Below, piece after piece: positions 34,146 to 46,937 of a stretch of 64,000 bases of DNA. The stretch comes from Morinoia aosen (Eukaryota; Arthropoda; Malacostraca; Amphipoda; Talitridae), in the NCBI GenBank assembly GCA_030386875.1, contig CM059558.1:12285501-12349500 (forward strand), read 5' to 3'. The position numbers and the translations under genes were made by a program. Under the pieces are notes generated by a model, which was not told where the DNA came from, made no database searches, and saw nothing but the letters and a program-made list of their open reading frames with translations. Every line of letters begins with the position of its first letter. Positions within the stretch are counted from its first letter, which is position 1.

Positions 34146-34702
34146 CTGGAAAAAACGCCGAAGTTAAAATCTTTGGCCAGACGATGCCCAATTTGGCAAC
34201 TCTGCTTGGCCTAGCCGTGTGGGCTGGAGATTTGAATAAGATTTGATATTTGAGCGGGATATTGAATGTTAAATGGAATACAAAGGCTTAGTGGATATGA
34301 GATTTCAATGTAAAGCTTTTATTCAAGTTTATTCTGCGCAATGATGCCGAAATAAAAAAGAGGCTCAGAGATAAATAATTATTGTAAAAAATCTGTATAA
34401 AAATTTTGTATTTATTTTCTAGCATGAACACCTACATCTTTAACAGGCGCTTGTTCTTTCACGATATCACTTACTCAGGACTTTCGCATGTTTTAGTAAA
34501 AAAGAAACAAAAACAATTACAATAAACTTTTAAAGTCCAGGGCTTAAAGAATATAATCTTTATTATTCTCCCAGTATTTACAGTTTAAGAATGTTTTAAT
34601 CGTTTAATATAATGAACTGAGACACAGATTTCAAGTTCTTAGTTGTACAGGAAGTCAAAAAGTTTATAGCTCGTTTATATATGTAATTTAAAAATGATTA
34701 AA
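34146..34702. other. Non-coding stretch, no gene seen
   Basis: Unique AT-rich sequence. Confidence 0.45.
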
Positions 34703-34710
34703 GCCAAAAT

Positions 34711-34982
34711 CACGGTAGAGGAAACAAGGTAGGGTCATTTCTATGAGAGAAAATACACCTCCTCTTGGTCGGCTAGCCAAAGGAAAGAGCTTATTTCAAA
34801 GAAACTTTATGACGTCACCAAAACGCCATGTCGTTAGGTCAATAGTGGGGACGGATTTGGGGGCAGCAATGCTACCAGATGCAATATTAGCGCTGCTATT
34901 GGTTCGTTGCCGTGACGTCAGCAAAACCACACCGTCAGAGGAAAAAAGACTGGTTTGAACCTACCTTGTTTCCTTTACCGTG
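34711..34982. mobile_element. MITE family A, copy 2 (hAT-like)
   Basis: 272 bases with terminal inverted repeats CACGGTAGAGGAAACAAGG and CACGGTAAAGGAAACAAGG (right end read as complement). An exact 8-base target duplication GCCAAAAT lies at 34703-34710 and 34983-34990, which places it with the hAT superfamily. It has no transposase. It is the inverted homologue of 27088-27359. Confidence 0.93.
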
Positions 34983-34990
34983 GCCAAAAT

Positions 34991-35390
34991 GCTGGAGTGA
35001 GGGTTATCGATAGAAGCAAGGCTTAAAAAATTTCTTTGTTATCACTAATACGATGGTAAGATGCTTAGATAAGCAAGAATAGCTCACATTTCTATAACGA
35101 AATATCAGGCTTTCAAATTGTCTAGGCAATATGGTAATTTTGCAAGTCGTAATATTTTTGCTGGAAATGAGAAAATTGAGTTTGTTTTAAAAATTTAACA
35201 TTGAAGAAACATAATTTCATACTTTTTTATTTTCAATAAGACATATTTCAACCTTCAAACTTCGCTAGTATGTGAGCAAAACTTCTTCACAAATGCTTTA
35301 TTTGTTTTCAGCGATGATGTTTAGGAGCTGAATGTTTATAAGCTCCAGTCTTAGGAACTGTTTTACTCTCTTCATTGTTTAATTTTAATA
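34991..35390. other. Non-coding stretch, no gene seen
   Basis: Unique AT-rich sequence. Confidence 0.45.
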
Positions 35391-36315
35391 TACCAATTCA
35401 GATTGTAATATATGAATTCAGATTGTAATATATGAATTCAGATTGTAATATATGAATTCAGATTGTAATATATGAATTCAGATTGTAATATATGAATTCA
35501 GATTGTAATATATAAATTCAGATTGTAATATATGAATTCAGATTGTAATATATAAATTCAGATTGTAATATATAAATTCAGATTGTAATATATGAATTCA
35601 GATTGTAATATATAAATTCAGATTGTAATATATCAATTTAGATTGTAATATATGAATTCAGATTGTAATATATAAATTCAGATTGTAATATATCAATTCA
35701 GATTGTAATATATGAATTCAGATTGTAATATACCAATTCAGATTGTAATATATCAATTCAGATTGTAATATATCAATTCAGATTGTAATATATAAATTCA
35801 GATTGTAATATATCAATTCAGATTGTAATATATGAATTCAGATTGTAATATATAAATTCAGATTGTAATATAACAATTCAGATTGTAATATATGAATTCA
35901 GATTGTAATATACCAATTCAGATTGTAATATATCAATTCAGATTGTAATATATGAATTCAGATTGTAATATATGAATTCAGATTGTAATATATGAATTCA
36001 GATTGTAATATATAAATTCAGATTGTAATATATGAATTCAGATTGTAATATATAAATTCAGATTGTAATATATGAATTCAGATTGTAATATATGAATTCA
36101 GATTGTAATATATGAATTCAGATTGTAATATATAAATTCAGATCGTAATACATGAATTCCGATTGTACTATATGAATTCAGGGGTAATATACAAATTCAG
36201 ATTGTAATATACGAATTCATATGGTAATATATGAATTCAGATTGTATTATGTGAATTCAGATTGTAATATATGAATTCAGATTGTAATACATGAATTCAG
36301 ATGGTAGCATATGAA
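35391..36315. repeat. 20-bp minisatellite, about 45 copies
   Basis: GATTGTAATATATGAATTCA with a strict 20-base period to about 36170, then diverging copies with one-base slips. Most variation is at the single position ATGAATT/ATAAATT/ATCAATT. Each G-variant copy contains an EcoRI site. Confidence 0.97.
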
Positions 36316-36561
36316 TTAAATTACAAAGTAATATTTGAACTACTTTATATAACCTCAAATTGTAATATACGAATTTCTTTTGATTCACAATGTTTAAATG
36401 AATGACCAATAATTTGTAATGAATATTGTGATATCGCTTCGATATCACACAATTATCGCTTCGATCACCAGCTTTATAATGATAAATTTTCCTCTGACTA
36501 CTACATGTCATTTATTCTTCAGTGTATATGGCGCCCCCTTATATTCATCCCGTAGTTACTG
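36316..36561. other. Short unique spacer
   Basis: Nothing recognised. Confidence 0.4.
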
Positions 36562-36812
36562 ATGGAAGAACCCACTACAATCTAACGCTTCCTTCAAGAA
36601 GTCCCCACCGATGCTACTGAGAAAAAACAATTCAAATGAATGCAATATTTTAAAAAATATTACCGTAGCAACTGAAAAAGAACCCATTATAACAGAACGG
36701 AATCTTTTAAAAAAGTCACTGCTGTAATTACTGAAGAAAAACCATTGAACAGAACGCATTTTTTAAATAGAGTTTCTAAGGTAGCTGCTAAAAAAACAGT
36801 ACAACGGAGCTT
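36562..36812. repeat. Very diverged ~60-75 bp repeat
   Basis: GAAGAACCCACTACAATCTA, GAAAAAGAACCCATTATAAC, GAAGAAAAACCATTGAAC and AAAAAAACAGTACAAC head successive segments, each followed by an AACGC/AACGG word and a TTTTTAAA-like block. Confidence 0.55.
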
Positions 36813-39077
36813 GTTGCTGTGCGCGGATAGAAACTTCCTTTTTCCGGCAGCCTCCAATTCGCACACCCATGCAGTAAGTGATCAGCCGCCTAGTTCATAT
36901 CTCCACCATCGGGAAAGACGCTTTACTCTCAGCAACAGTCTTCCAGTCTTGATTATTTCTTGATGAAAGAAAAAATGCCTTCAATTTTTAAAGCGATGCT
37001 TCTTCCACTTTTCGAAATGAGACTTCCCTGAAAGCCATCTTTCATCGCTCCCTGCGAAGGATATCCCGAGGGCTGATTGCAAAGCGATATTTTTCAATAC
37101 TTTTCATGAATATTTTTCGGGTCTTGCCGGGTTTTAATAATCCCCATTAAGGTATCGTCAAACTCTCGTTCATTGGTAACGTTTTTCTTTGTTTCAGCAG
37201 CTTTGGGCATTAAGTTCTTCGCCCGAGGATTACACAACTTGGAGGAACATGCGCGCATTTTACTAGGGTCTTAACGTGAAAGAAACTGGACTGCTCAAAG
37301 TCTTTCCTTTCTTCCATGTCGTTTATCAATGCAGGATATTTTATCGAGCCCGTGTGTGTATAATATAACTGATAACTTTTTAAATTATCCTCATTATTGA
37401 TGTATGTTCGAACCATTAAAATAGTTGAGTGTTCGTTGGTTTTAATCACGCATAAAATGTTGAACCGAGAATTGTCTTGTGAACTGTTTCAAGCATACAG
37501 AGCAAATATTCTTTTCAAGTTTTATGAGTCGGTATGCTTACATGAAAAAATCCCCTCGCATTCGAAAACGGTCGAAAATTTGTTGGTACGCATATATATG
37601 CAAAGAAGGAAATGATCTGTCATCAACCAACTACACAAATGAAAAGTTTCATTCCCATATCTGTCCATCACGAACGCAGGATTGTTTTTTACAAGAGTGG
37701 AGATTCTCATTTCTTTTACTAAATGTTTAAACTTTTACCCTTAGAGCCTGTAAGTTCCCGTTGACTTTTTACCACAGTTCCGCTAAATCCGCCCAGCAAT
37801 CGACTAAGCCACGACCTTGGCTGTATTCAGATGAGAGTGCGGCTATAAAAGACGTTACATTTTTCTGTTTTTATAGACTATCTTGTTCAAAATTAAGATG
37901 GTAACTCGTTTATTATTCTCAGGGCAACTCGAGCGGCCTCAATAAGAGGACAGAAAGGATTTTTTGAACTGTCTCAAGAATTTTTTGTAACGATCTTGAG
38001 GGTAAGGAGTTTCTGAAGTGTTGGTTTTGTCACATCTTGCAACAAATGAGTGTTCTTTCGAAGCCCTCAAGTTGTTGGAGGCCGCGTGAGCTTATTTCTG
38101 AACTGCTCAAGACTTTAACATTGACCGTTCCTTCGCGTCGATCTTCTCTTGCTTTCTTCCATCGTTTGTTTTTCTTCAGTGAACTGAGTATAAGCTTTTT
38201 CCAGCCCAGGCTGCGGTAGGGAGACAGTTCGGAAAATGTAGAGTTCTTCTCCCCTAATTGTGAAATTTTGCGATTTTTCTGATGTTTTCGGCTCACCAGA
38301 ATGAGTAAAATTGGTCCGGTTTGTACTGTTTTTTTTAAGGCAAAGCAATTTTTCACTGTTGATGGTTCCGATACAAAAAAATTATTATTCCTTACATGAA
38401 GAATTACGGAAAGTTTTTTAGCAAGCAATAAATCAGAATCATTTTATCAATCCCAAGGCGCAGAAGCTTTTAATATTTCTTGTTTTTCTTTTTTTGAACT
38501 AAATCGTTTCATCGTGAATAACTTGGGCCAAAAATTATTCCTATTAAAGGTTTAATTTTAATGATTTCTGTCGTAAATTTTGACCAATAATTTTTTTTTT
38601 GAGATCTGATTTAAAAATTTCTCGTGTTTATAAACATGCTTTCATAATTTTCATTGACGATGAATTCTTCACATTTCTTATTCACTTATTTTCTACATGC
38701 GTCAATTCATTTCTCTATCACAATTTTTTCAGTGAATGAAACAACGATATTATTTTTTGTGTATTCTCCTAAGTTAATTTATTTTTTTTTTAATTTGGCG
38801 CTTTCAAAGTTTGTTCTCACTCTACAGTGCTTTGGACACAAGTATGAGACGCTTCTTCTTTTGTTGCAGCCATCACCTGCAGTCTGCTAGAATTAATTTC
38901 GACCCTATGCTTTAGTAAAATTTGAATATGTAGCATAAGTCACAGTCATATGGCTAAGTTATTTTCGGCATTTGTTCGGTATGAGAAGTTAAAAAGAGAG
39001 ACGCCTGTTTTCTGAACAAAACTTTTCTTTTCAAGCGTGTGTCTCTCAGAAATTGCTAAATAGCGCGTGTGAAAGTA
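36813..39077. other. Non-coding stretch, no gene seen
   Basis: About 2.3 kb of unique sequence with several overlapping short frames (up to 132 codons on the minus strand at 38030-38428) that lack domains. The block at 37020-37240 is GC-richer but unassigned. Confidence 0.4.
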
Positions 39078-41776
39078 CATCACGAATTTCACGAAGGAGA
39101 AACATTGAGCATTTCTCGAAGGAGAAACATCGAACATTTCTCGAAGGAGAAACATTGAGCATTTCTCGAAGGAGAAACATCGAAAATTTCTCGAAGGAGA
39201 AACATTGAGCATTTCTCGAAAGAGAAACATCGAACATTTCTCGAAGGAGAAACATTGAGCATTTCTCGAAGGAGAAACATTGAGCATTTCTCGAAGGAGA
39301 AACATTGAGCATTTCTCGAAGGAGAAACATCGAACATTTCTCGAAGGAGAAACATTGAGCATTTCTCGAAAGAGAAACATCGAACATTTCTCGAAGGAGA
39401 AACATTGAGCATTTCTCGAAAGAGAAACATCGAAAATTTCTCGAAGGAGAAACATTGAGCATTTCTCGAAAGAGAAACATCGAACATTTCTCGAAGGAGA
39501 AACATTGAGCATTTCTCGAAAGAGAAACATCGAACATTTCTCGAAGGAGAAACATTGAGCATTTCTCGAAGGAGAAACATCGAACATTTCTCGAAGGAGA
39601 AACATTGAGCATTTCTCGAAGGAGAAACATCGAACATTTCTCAAAGGAGAAGCATTGAGCATTTCTCGAAGGAGCAACATTGAGCATTTCTCGAAGGAAA
39701 AATACTGAGCATTTCTCGAAGGAGAAACATTGAGCATTTCTCGAAGGAGAAACATCGAACATTTCTCGAAGGAGAAACATCGAACATTTCTCGAAGGAGA
39801 AACATTGAGCATTTCTCGAAGGAGAAACATCGAACATTTCTCGAAGGAGAAACGTTGAGCATATCTCGAATGAGAAACATTGAGCATTTCTCGAAGGAGA
39901 AACATTGAGCATTTCTCGAAAGAGAAACATCGAACATTTCTCGAAGGAGAAACATTGAGCATTTCTCGAAGGAGAAACATCGAACATTTCTCGAAGGAGA
40001 AACATCGAACATTTCTCGAAGGAGAAACATCGAACATTTCTCGAAAGAGAAACATTGAGCATTTCTCGAAGGAGAAACATCGAACATTTCTCGAAGGAGA
40101 AACATTGAGCATTTCTCGAAGGAGAAACATCGAACATTTCTCGAAGGAGAAACATTGAGCATTTCTCGAAGGAGAAACATCGAAAATTTCTCGAAGGAGA
40201 AACATTGAGCATTTCTCGAAGGAGAAACATCGAACATTTCTCGAAGGAGAAACATCGAACATTTCTCGAAGGAGAAACATTGAGCATTTCTCGAAGGAGA
40301 AACATCGAACATTTTTCGAAGGAGAAACATTGAGCATTTTTCGAATGAGAAACATTGAGCATTTCTCGAAGGAGAAACATTGAGCATTTCTCGAAGGAGA
40401 AACATCGAACATTTCTCGAAGGAGAAACATTGAGCATTTCTCGAAGGAGAAACATCGAACATTTCTCGAAGGAGAAACATTGAGCATTTCTCGAAGGAGA
40501 AACATCGAACATTTCTCGAAGGAGAAGCATTGAGCATTTCTCGAAGGAGCAACATTGAGCATTTCTCGAAGGAAAATCATTGAGCATTTCTCGAAGGAGA
40601 AACATTGAGCATTTCTCGAAGGAGAAACATCGAACATTTCTCGAAGGAGAAACATTGAGCATTTCTCGAAGGAGAAACATCGAACATTTCTCGAAGGAGA
40701 AACATTGAGCATTTCTCGAAGGAGAAACATCGAGCATTTCTCGAAGGAGAAACATTGAGCATTTCTAGAAGGAGAAACATCGAAAATTTCTCGAAGGAGA
40801 AACATTGAGCATTACTCGAAGGAGAAACATTGAGCATTTCTCGAAGGAGAAACATCGAACATTTCTCGAAGGAGAAACATTGAGCATTTCTCGAAGGAGA
40901 AACATCGAAAATTTCTCGAAGGAGAAACATTGAGCATTTCTCGAAGGAGAAACATCGAACATTTCTCGAAGGAGAAACATTGAGCATTTCTCGAAGGAGA
41001 AACATCGAACATTTCTCGAAGGAGAAACATTGAGCATTTCTCGAGGGAGAAACATCGAACATTTCTCGAAGGAGAAACATTGAGCATTTCTCGAAGGAGA
41101 AACATCGAACATTTCTCGAAGGAGAAACATTGAGCATTTCTCGAAGGAGAAACATCGAAAATTTCTCGAAGGAGAAACATTGAGCATTTCTCGAAGGAGA
41201 AACATCGAACATTTCTCGAAGGAGAAACATTGAGCATTTCTCGAAGGAGAAACATCGAACATTTCTCGAAGGAGAAACATCGAACATTTCTCGAAGGAGA
41301 AACATTGAGCATTTCTCGAAGGAGAAACATCGAACATTTTTCGAAGGAGAAACATTGAGCATTTCTCGAATGAGAAACATTGAGCATTTCTCGAAGGAGA
41401 AACATTGAGCATTTCTCGAAGGAGAAACATCGAACATTTCTCGAAGGAGAAGCATTGAGCATTTCTCGAAGGAGCAACATTGAGCATTTCTCGAAGGAAA
41501 AACATTGAGCATTTCTCGAAGGAGAAACATTGAGCATTTCTCGAAGGAGAAACATCGAACATTTCTCGAAGGAGAAACATTGAGCATTTCTCGAAGGAGA
41601 AACATCGAACATTTCTCGAAGGAGAAACATTGAGCATTTCTCGAAGGAGAAACATCGAGCATTTCTCGAAGGAGAAACATTGAGCATTTCTCGAAGGAGA
41701 AACATCGAAAATTTCTCGAAGGAGAAACATTGAGCATTACTCGAAGGAGAAACATTAAACATTTCTCGTACGGGAA
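39078..41776. repeat. 25-bp satellite, about 107 monomers, with higher-order units
   Basis: Two main monomer types alternate, CATTGAGCATTTCTCGAAGG and CATCGAACATTTCTCGAAGG, each followed by AGAAA. A marker trio of rare variants (AGCATTGAGC, GCAACATTGAGC and GGAAAAA/GGAAAAT) occurs at 39651, 40526 and 41451. These are 35 and 37 monomers apart, revealing three higher-order units of about 0.9 kb. The minus strand has no stop in any frame, and since 25 is not a multiple of three each frame cycles through the same 25-residue period. Frames of up to 619 codons there are artefacts. Confidence 0.97.
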
Positions 41777-42054
41777 ACATTGGATTGATACAAAACAAAA
41801 GAAAAAGCTTCATTACCAGATGCATTATAGAGAATTATGTGAGGCATTTCGGCAGTTATCTTGAGGGCACCAGGAGCGAATTGCCGCCCTCTCTTCGACA
41901 GTCGCTTGATGTTTTTATGAAACAAAGGCAGCCAGACTGCCGCTCGGCAAGGATGATACTAAACGGACTCTAATTAGCACACTTAATTAGACAAGCGAAT
42001 TGAGTTGCCGCTGCTTAATGTGTTATTTTAGGGTGCGAGCTTGCGCATGCTGGT
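41777..42054. other. Unique spacer between two large satellites
   Basis: About 280 bases, GC-richer than the arrays. A 62-codon frame crosses it without a recognised domain. Confidence 0.5.
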
Positions 42055-45000
42055 GGAAAATATGACATTAATGGTTCATTATCAAAGTGCTGGTTCCCTA
42101 ATGTTATGTGGGACAGAAATAGCACGAAATTTGTAACATGCGTTAATGGGTCATTATTAAAGCGTTTGTTCTCTAATGTTATGTGGGACAGAAATAGCTA
42201 GAAATTTGTAACATGCGTTAATGGGTCATTATTAAAGCGTTTGTTCTCTAATGTTATGTGGGACAGAAATAGCTAGAAATTTGTAACATGCGTTAATGGG
42301 TCATTATTAATGCGTTTGTTCTCTTATGTTATGTGGGACAGAAATAGCACGAAATTTGTAACATGCGTTAATGGGTCATTATTAATGCGCTTGTTCTCTT
42401 ATGTTATGTGGGACAGAAATAGCACGAAATTTGTAACATGCGTTAATGGGTCATTATTAAAGCGTTTGTTCTCTTATGTTATGTGGGACAGAAATAGTGC
42501 GAAATTTGTAACATGCGTTAATGGTTCATTATTAATGCGTTTGTTCTCTAATGTTATGTGGGACAGAAATAGCTAGAAATTTGTAACATGCGTTAATGGG
42601 TCATTATTAAAGCGTTTGTTCTCTTATGTTATGTGGGCCAGAAATAGCACGAAATTTGTAACATGCGTTAATGGGTCATTATTAATGCGTTTGTTCTCCA
42701 ATGTTATGTGGGGCAGAAATAGCTAGAAATTTGTAACATGCGTTAATGGGTCATTATTAAAGCGTTTGTTCTCTTATGTTATGTGGGCCAGAAATAGCAC
42801 GAAATTTGTAACATGCGTTAATGGGTCATTATTAATGCGTTTGTTCTCCAATGTTATGTGGGGCAGAAATAGCTAGAAATTTGTAACATGCGTTAATGGG
42901 TCATTATTAATGCGTTTGTTCTCCAATGTTATGTGGGCCAGAAATAGCTAGAAATTTGTAACATGCGTTAATGGGTCATTATTAAAGCGTTTGTTCTCTT
43001 ATGTTATGTGGGCCAGAAATAGCACGAAATTTGTAACATGCGTTAATGGGTCATTATTAATGCGTTTGTTCTCTTATGTTATGTGGGACAGAAATTGCGC
43101 GAAATTTGTAACATGCGTTAATGGGTCATTATTAATGCGTTTGTTCTCCAATGTTATGTGGGGCAGAAATAGCACGAAATTTGTAACATGCGTTAATGGG
43201 TCATTATTAATGCGTTTGTTCTCTTATGTTATGTGGGGCAGAAATAGCGCGAAATTTGTAACATGCGTTAATGGGTCATTATTAATGCGTTTGTTCTCCA
43301 ATGTTATGTGGGGCAAAAATAGCACGAAATTTGTAACATGCGTTAATGAGTCATTATTAATGCGTTTGTTCTCTTATGTTATGTGGGGCAAAAATAGCAC
43401 GAAATTTGTAACATGCGTTAATGGGTCATTATTAATGCGTTTGTTCTCTTATGTTATGTGGGGCAGAAATAGCGCGAAATTTGTAACATGCGTTAATGAG
43501 TCATTATTAATGCGTTTGTTCTCTTATGTTATGTGGGGCAAAAATAGCACGAAATTTGTAACATGCGTTAATGGGTCATTATTAATGCGTTTGTTCTCTT
43601 ATGTTATGTGGGACAGAAATAGCACGAAATTTGTAACATGCGTTAATGGGTCATTATTAATGCGTTTGTTCTCTTATGTTATGTGGGGCAGAAATAGTGC
43701 GAAATTTGTAACATGCGTTAATGGGTCATTATTAAAGCGTTTGTTCTCTTATGTTATGTGGGACAGAAATAGCACGAAATTTGTAACATGCGTTAATGGG
43801 TCATTATTAAAGCGTTTGTTCTCTTATGTTATGTGGGACAGAAATAGCACGAAATTTGTAACATGCGTTAATGGGTCATTATTAATGCGTTTGTTCTCTT
43901 ATGTTATGTGGGACAGAAATAGCACGAAATTTGTAACATGCGTTAATGGGTCATTATTAAAGCGTTTGTTCTCTTATGTTATGTGGGACAGAAATAGCAC
44001 GAAATTTGTAACATGCGTTAATGGGTCATTATTAAAGCGTTTGTTCTCTTATGTTATGTGGGGCAGAAATAGCGCGAAATTTGTAACATGCGTTAATGGG
44101 TCATTATTAATGCGTTTGTTCTCTTATGTTATGTGGGACAGAAATAGCACGAAATTTGTAACATGCGTTAATGGGTCATTATTAATGCGTTTGTTCTCTT
44201 ATGTTATGTGGGGCAAAAATAGCACGAAATTTGTAACATGCGTTAATGGGTCATTATTAATGCGTTTGTTCTCTTATGTTATGTGGGGCAGAAATAGCGC
44301 GAAATTTGTAACATGCGTTAATGAGTCATTATTAATGCGTTTGTTCTCTTATGTTATGTGGGGCAAAAATAGCACGAAATTTGTAACATGCGTTAATGGG
44401 TCATTATTAATGCGTTTGTTCTCTTATGTTATGTGGGACAGAAATAGCACGAAATTTGTAACATGCGTTAATGGGTCATTATTAATGCGTTTGTTCTCTT
44501 ATGTTATGTGGGGCAGAAATAGTGCGAAATTTGTAACATGCGTTAATGGGTCATTATTAAAGCGTTTGTTCTCTTATGTTATGTGGGACAGAAATAGCAC
44601 GAAATTTGTAACATGCGTTAATGGGTCATTATTAAAGCGTTTGTTCTCTTATGTTATGTGGGACAGAAATAGCACGAAATTTGTAACATGCGTTAATGGG
44701 TCATTATTAATGCGTTTGTTCTCTTATGTTATGTGGGACAGAAATAGCACGAAATTTGTAACATGCGTTAATGGGTCATTATTAAAGCGTTTGTTCTCTT
44801 ATGTTATGTGGGACAGAAATAGCACGAAATTTGTAACATGCGTTAATGGGTCATTATTAAAGCGTTTGTTCTCTTATGTTATGTGGGGCAGAAATAGTGC
44901 GAAATTTGTAACATGCGTTAATGGGTCATTATTAATGCGTTTGTTCTCTTATGTTATGTGGGACAGAAATAGCACGAAATTTGTAACATGCGTTAATGGG

Positions 45001-45138
45001 TCATTATTAAAGCGTTTGTTCTCTTATGTTATGTGGGACAGAAATAGCACGAAATTTGTAACATGCGTTAATGGGTCATTATTAAAGCGTTTGTTCTCCA
45101 ATGTTATGTGGGACAGAAATAGCTAGAAATTTGAAACA
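42055..45138. repeat. 75-bp satellite, about 41 monomers, with 825-bp higher-order unit
   Basis: Unit ATGCGTTTGTTCTCTTATGT, then TATGTGGGACAGAAATAGCAC and GAAATTTGTAACATGCGTTA. Lysine-variant monomers (GGGGCAAAAATAGC) at 43381 and 43531 recur at 44206 and 44356, exactly 825 bases (11 monomers) later. The plus-strand frame 42991-45126 (711 codons, 25-residue period MRLFSYVMWDRNSTKFVTC...) is open there, but seven other monomers carry TAG (AGCTAG). Most monomer variants change the amino acid, so it is not taken as a gene. Confidence 0.97.
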
Positions 45139-45312
45139 CGTGTTCGTAACTTTACGCGAAGAACAGCATTGAGTAATAGTTGAACATGAAAAAAATAGAA
45201 GCTGCAAAGAATTTTCATTTCGTTATCTTGTTTCATAACTTGACAGTTTTCGTTAGAATTATCCGTTTCTAACCCTCTTTAGAAGGCGGGTTGTAATTTG
45301 GGCTGTATTCGC
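45139..45312. other. Short unique spacer
   Basis: Nothing recognised. Confidence 0.4.
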
Positions 45313-45450
45313 ATTAGTGTACTCACTCATAAATGTACCCACTCATTAGTGTACTCACTCATTATTGTACTCACTCATTAGTGTACTTACTCATTAGTGT
45401 ACTTACTCATTAATGTACTCATACATTAGTGTACTCACTCATTAAAGTCT
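45313..45450. repeat. 16-bp repeat, about 8 copies
   Basis: ATTAGTGTACTCACTC with minor variants. Confidence 0.9.
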
Positions 45451-45548
45451 TAGTCGGTCATATGAGAAGCAACGTACGACAGACTTATGAAATTTCAAGT
45501 CGTATTATTAATACATTAGACTGCAAATTTTATATTCATTTAATATAC

Positions 45549-45552
<4 letters not shown>

Positions 45553-45619
<67 letters not shown>

Positions 45620-45700
45620 GCACTTACACACCGACAAACACTATCACGCACACACACACACACAAACACGCACACATTCTCATACACACACACACACATC
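45553..45700. repeat. (TA)n followed by (CA)n microsatellite
   Basis: TA/TATG runs to about 45617, then CACACA-rich sequence. A 98-codon frame through it is low complexity. Confidence 0.95.
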
Positions 45701-46276
45701 TAATACTGAGTTACATCAGCATTAGAATCACCACACTGTATATGAAATACAACAACATGACCGATGTCTTATGTCCACACAACCAAACACCACAATTACT
45801 TCAAGTAAAACAAGAACTGAAACTTGAGCGAAATGTTAATTGAGTTCTTACGGGGAGACATAAAAATTTAATTTCTCAGAGGGCTACGCAACGCTGGATG
45901 AAAGACATCAACATTACAGAACTTGATGCGGCTACACATCAACTTGATGGCCACATTCTTTTGCGGCCATTTCGATTGACCGCAAAGAGACCTCGACGGT
46001 CCCAATGAATCTTCGGACTTTGAAAAGTTCAGAAATGGTGGAAGTTTGTGGAGGCTAAAAAGTACTGTACATGATGGCGTGTAATTACAGCAGTGCTGAG
46101 CTGTCTCGTGTATTGAATACGTGTTCTTGGTACGCTGAGCATGCGTTAGTTCGTTATCTTAATGTCTCTGTTAAGGAAACTTATTCTATTTATTATCAGT
46201 AGAATGCGTGTTCTAGCGAACGTGTTGATTACATTGATTTAAAGTTTTGTATTTGCTCCTGAGTACAAATTGAATA
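45701..46276. other. Non-coding stretch, no gene seen
   Basis: Unique sequence, short frames only. Confidence 0.45.
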
Positions 46277-46465
46277 TGAAGAGTACGCGTTAAGTACGTT
46301 GAGTACGCGTTAAGTACGTTGAGTTCGCGTGAAGTACGTTGAGTACGCGTTAAGTACGTTGAGTACGCGTAAAGTACTTAGAGTAGGCGTTAAGTACGTT
46401 GAGTACGTGTTAAGTACGTAGAGTAGGCGTTAAGTACGTTGAGTACGCGTTAAGTACGTTGATTA
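46277..46465. repeat. 20-bp repeat, about 9 copies
   Basis: GAGTACGCGTTAAGTACGTT with few substitutions. Confidence 0.93.
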
Positions 46466-46771
46466 TCTGGCGTTCAGCATGTTCCAAGTACGTTGTTAAG
46501 CACATTTACGCCCAGTAAGTACACTAAACTTAATGACATGTCCCGCTTTCATTCCATAGTTCAAACTCCCAAATGTCCGCATCACGAGGCCGATGCCTAA
46601 TAAATCATTCTAATTGTCCTCTCCCTCCAGCCTGCACCCTAAATCCTGGACGCCAAACACAAGCGGGCATGAACCTCTGGGTTCAGTTCGAAGCAACTTG
46701 GTATGACAAAAAATGAGTGCTAAATTTTAGAGCGTAGTTGAGAACAGAAAAGGACTGTTTGTGTTTCAAAC
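46466..46771. other. Short unique stretch
   Basis: Nothing recognised. Confidence 0.4.
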
Positions 46772-46937
46772 AAATTATGAGTTGATTGAAATGATTTTAT
46801 AGGTTTATGAAGTTTATTGAGTTGACTTTGTAGGTTTATAAAGCTTATTGAATTGACTTTGTAAGCTTACTAGGTTTATAGAATTGACTTTTTAGGCTTA
46901 AAAAGTTTATCAAATTGACTTCGTAGGTTTACAAAGC
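46772..46937. repeat. ~31-bp repeat, about 5 copies
   Basis: TTGACTTTGTAGGTTTATAA followed by AGCTTATTGAA, diverged. Confidence 0.8.

Noticed and set aside
38946..41825. Several minus-strand frames of 180-619 codons (MFLLREMLNVSPSRNAQCFS type)
   Set aside because: They come from a 25-base monomer with no stop in any minus frame; all three frames are open and encode the same 25-residue cycle, so they are repeat shadows.
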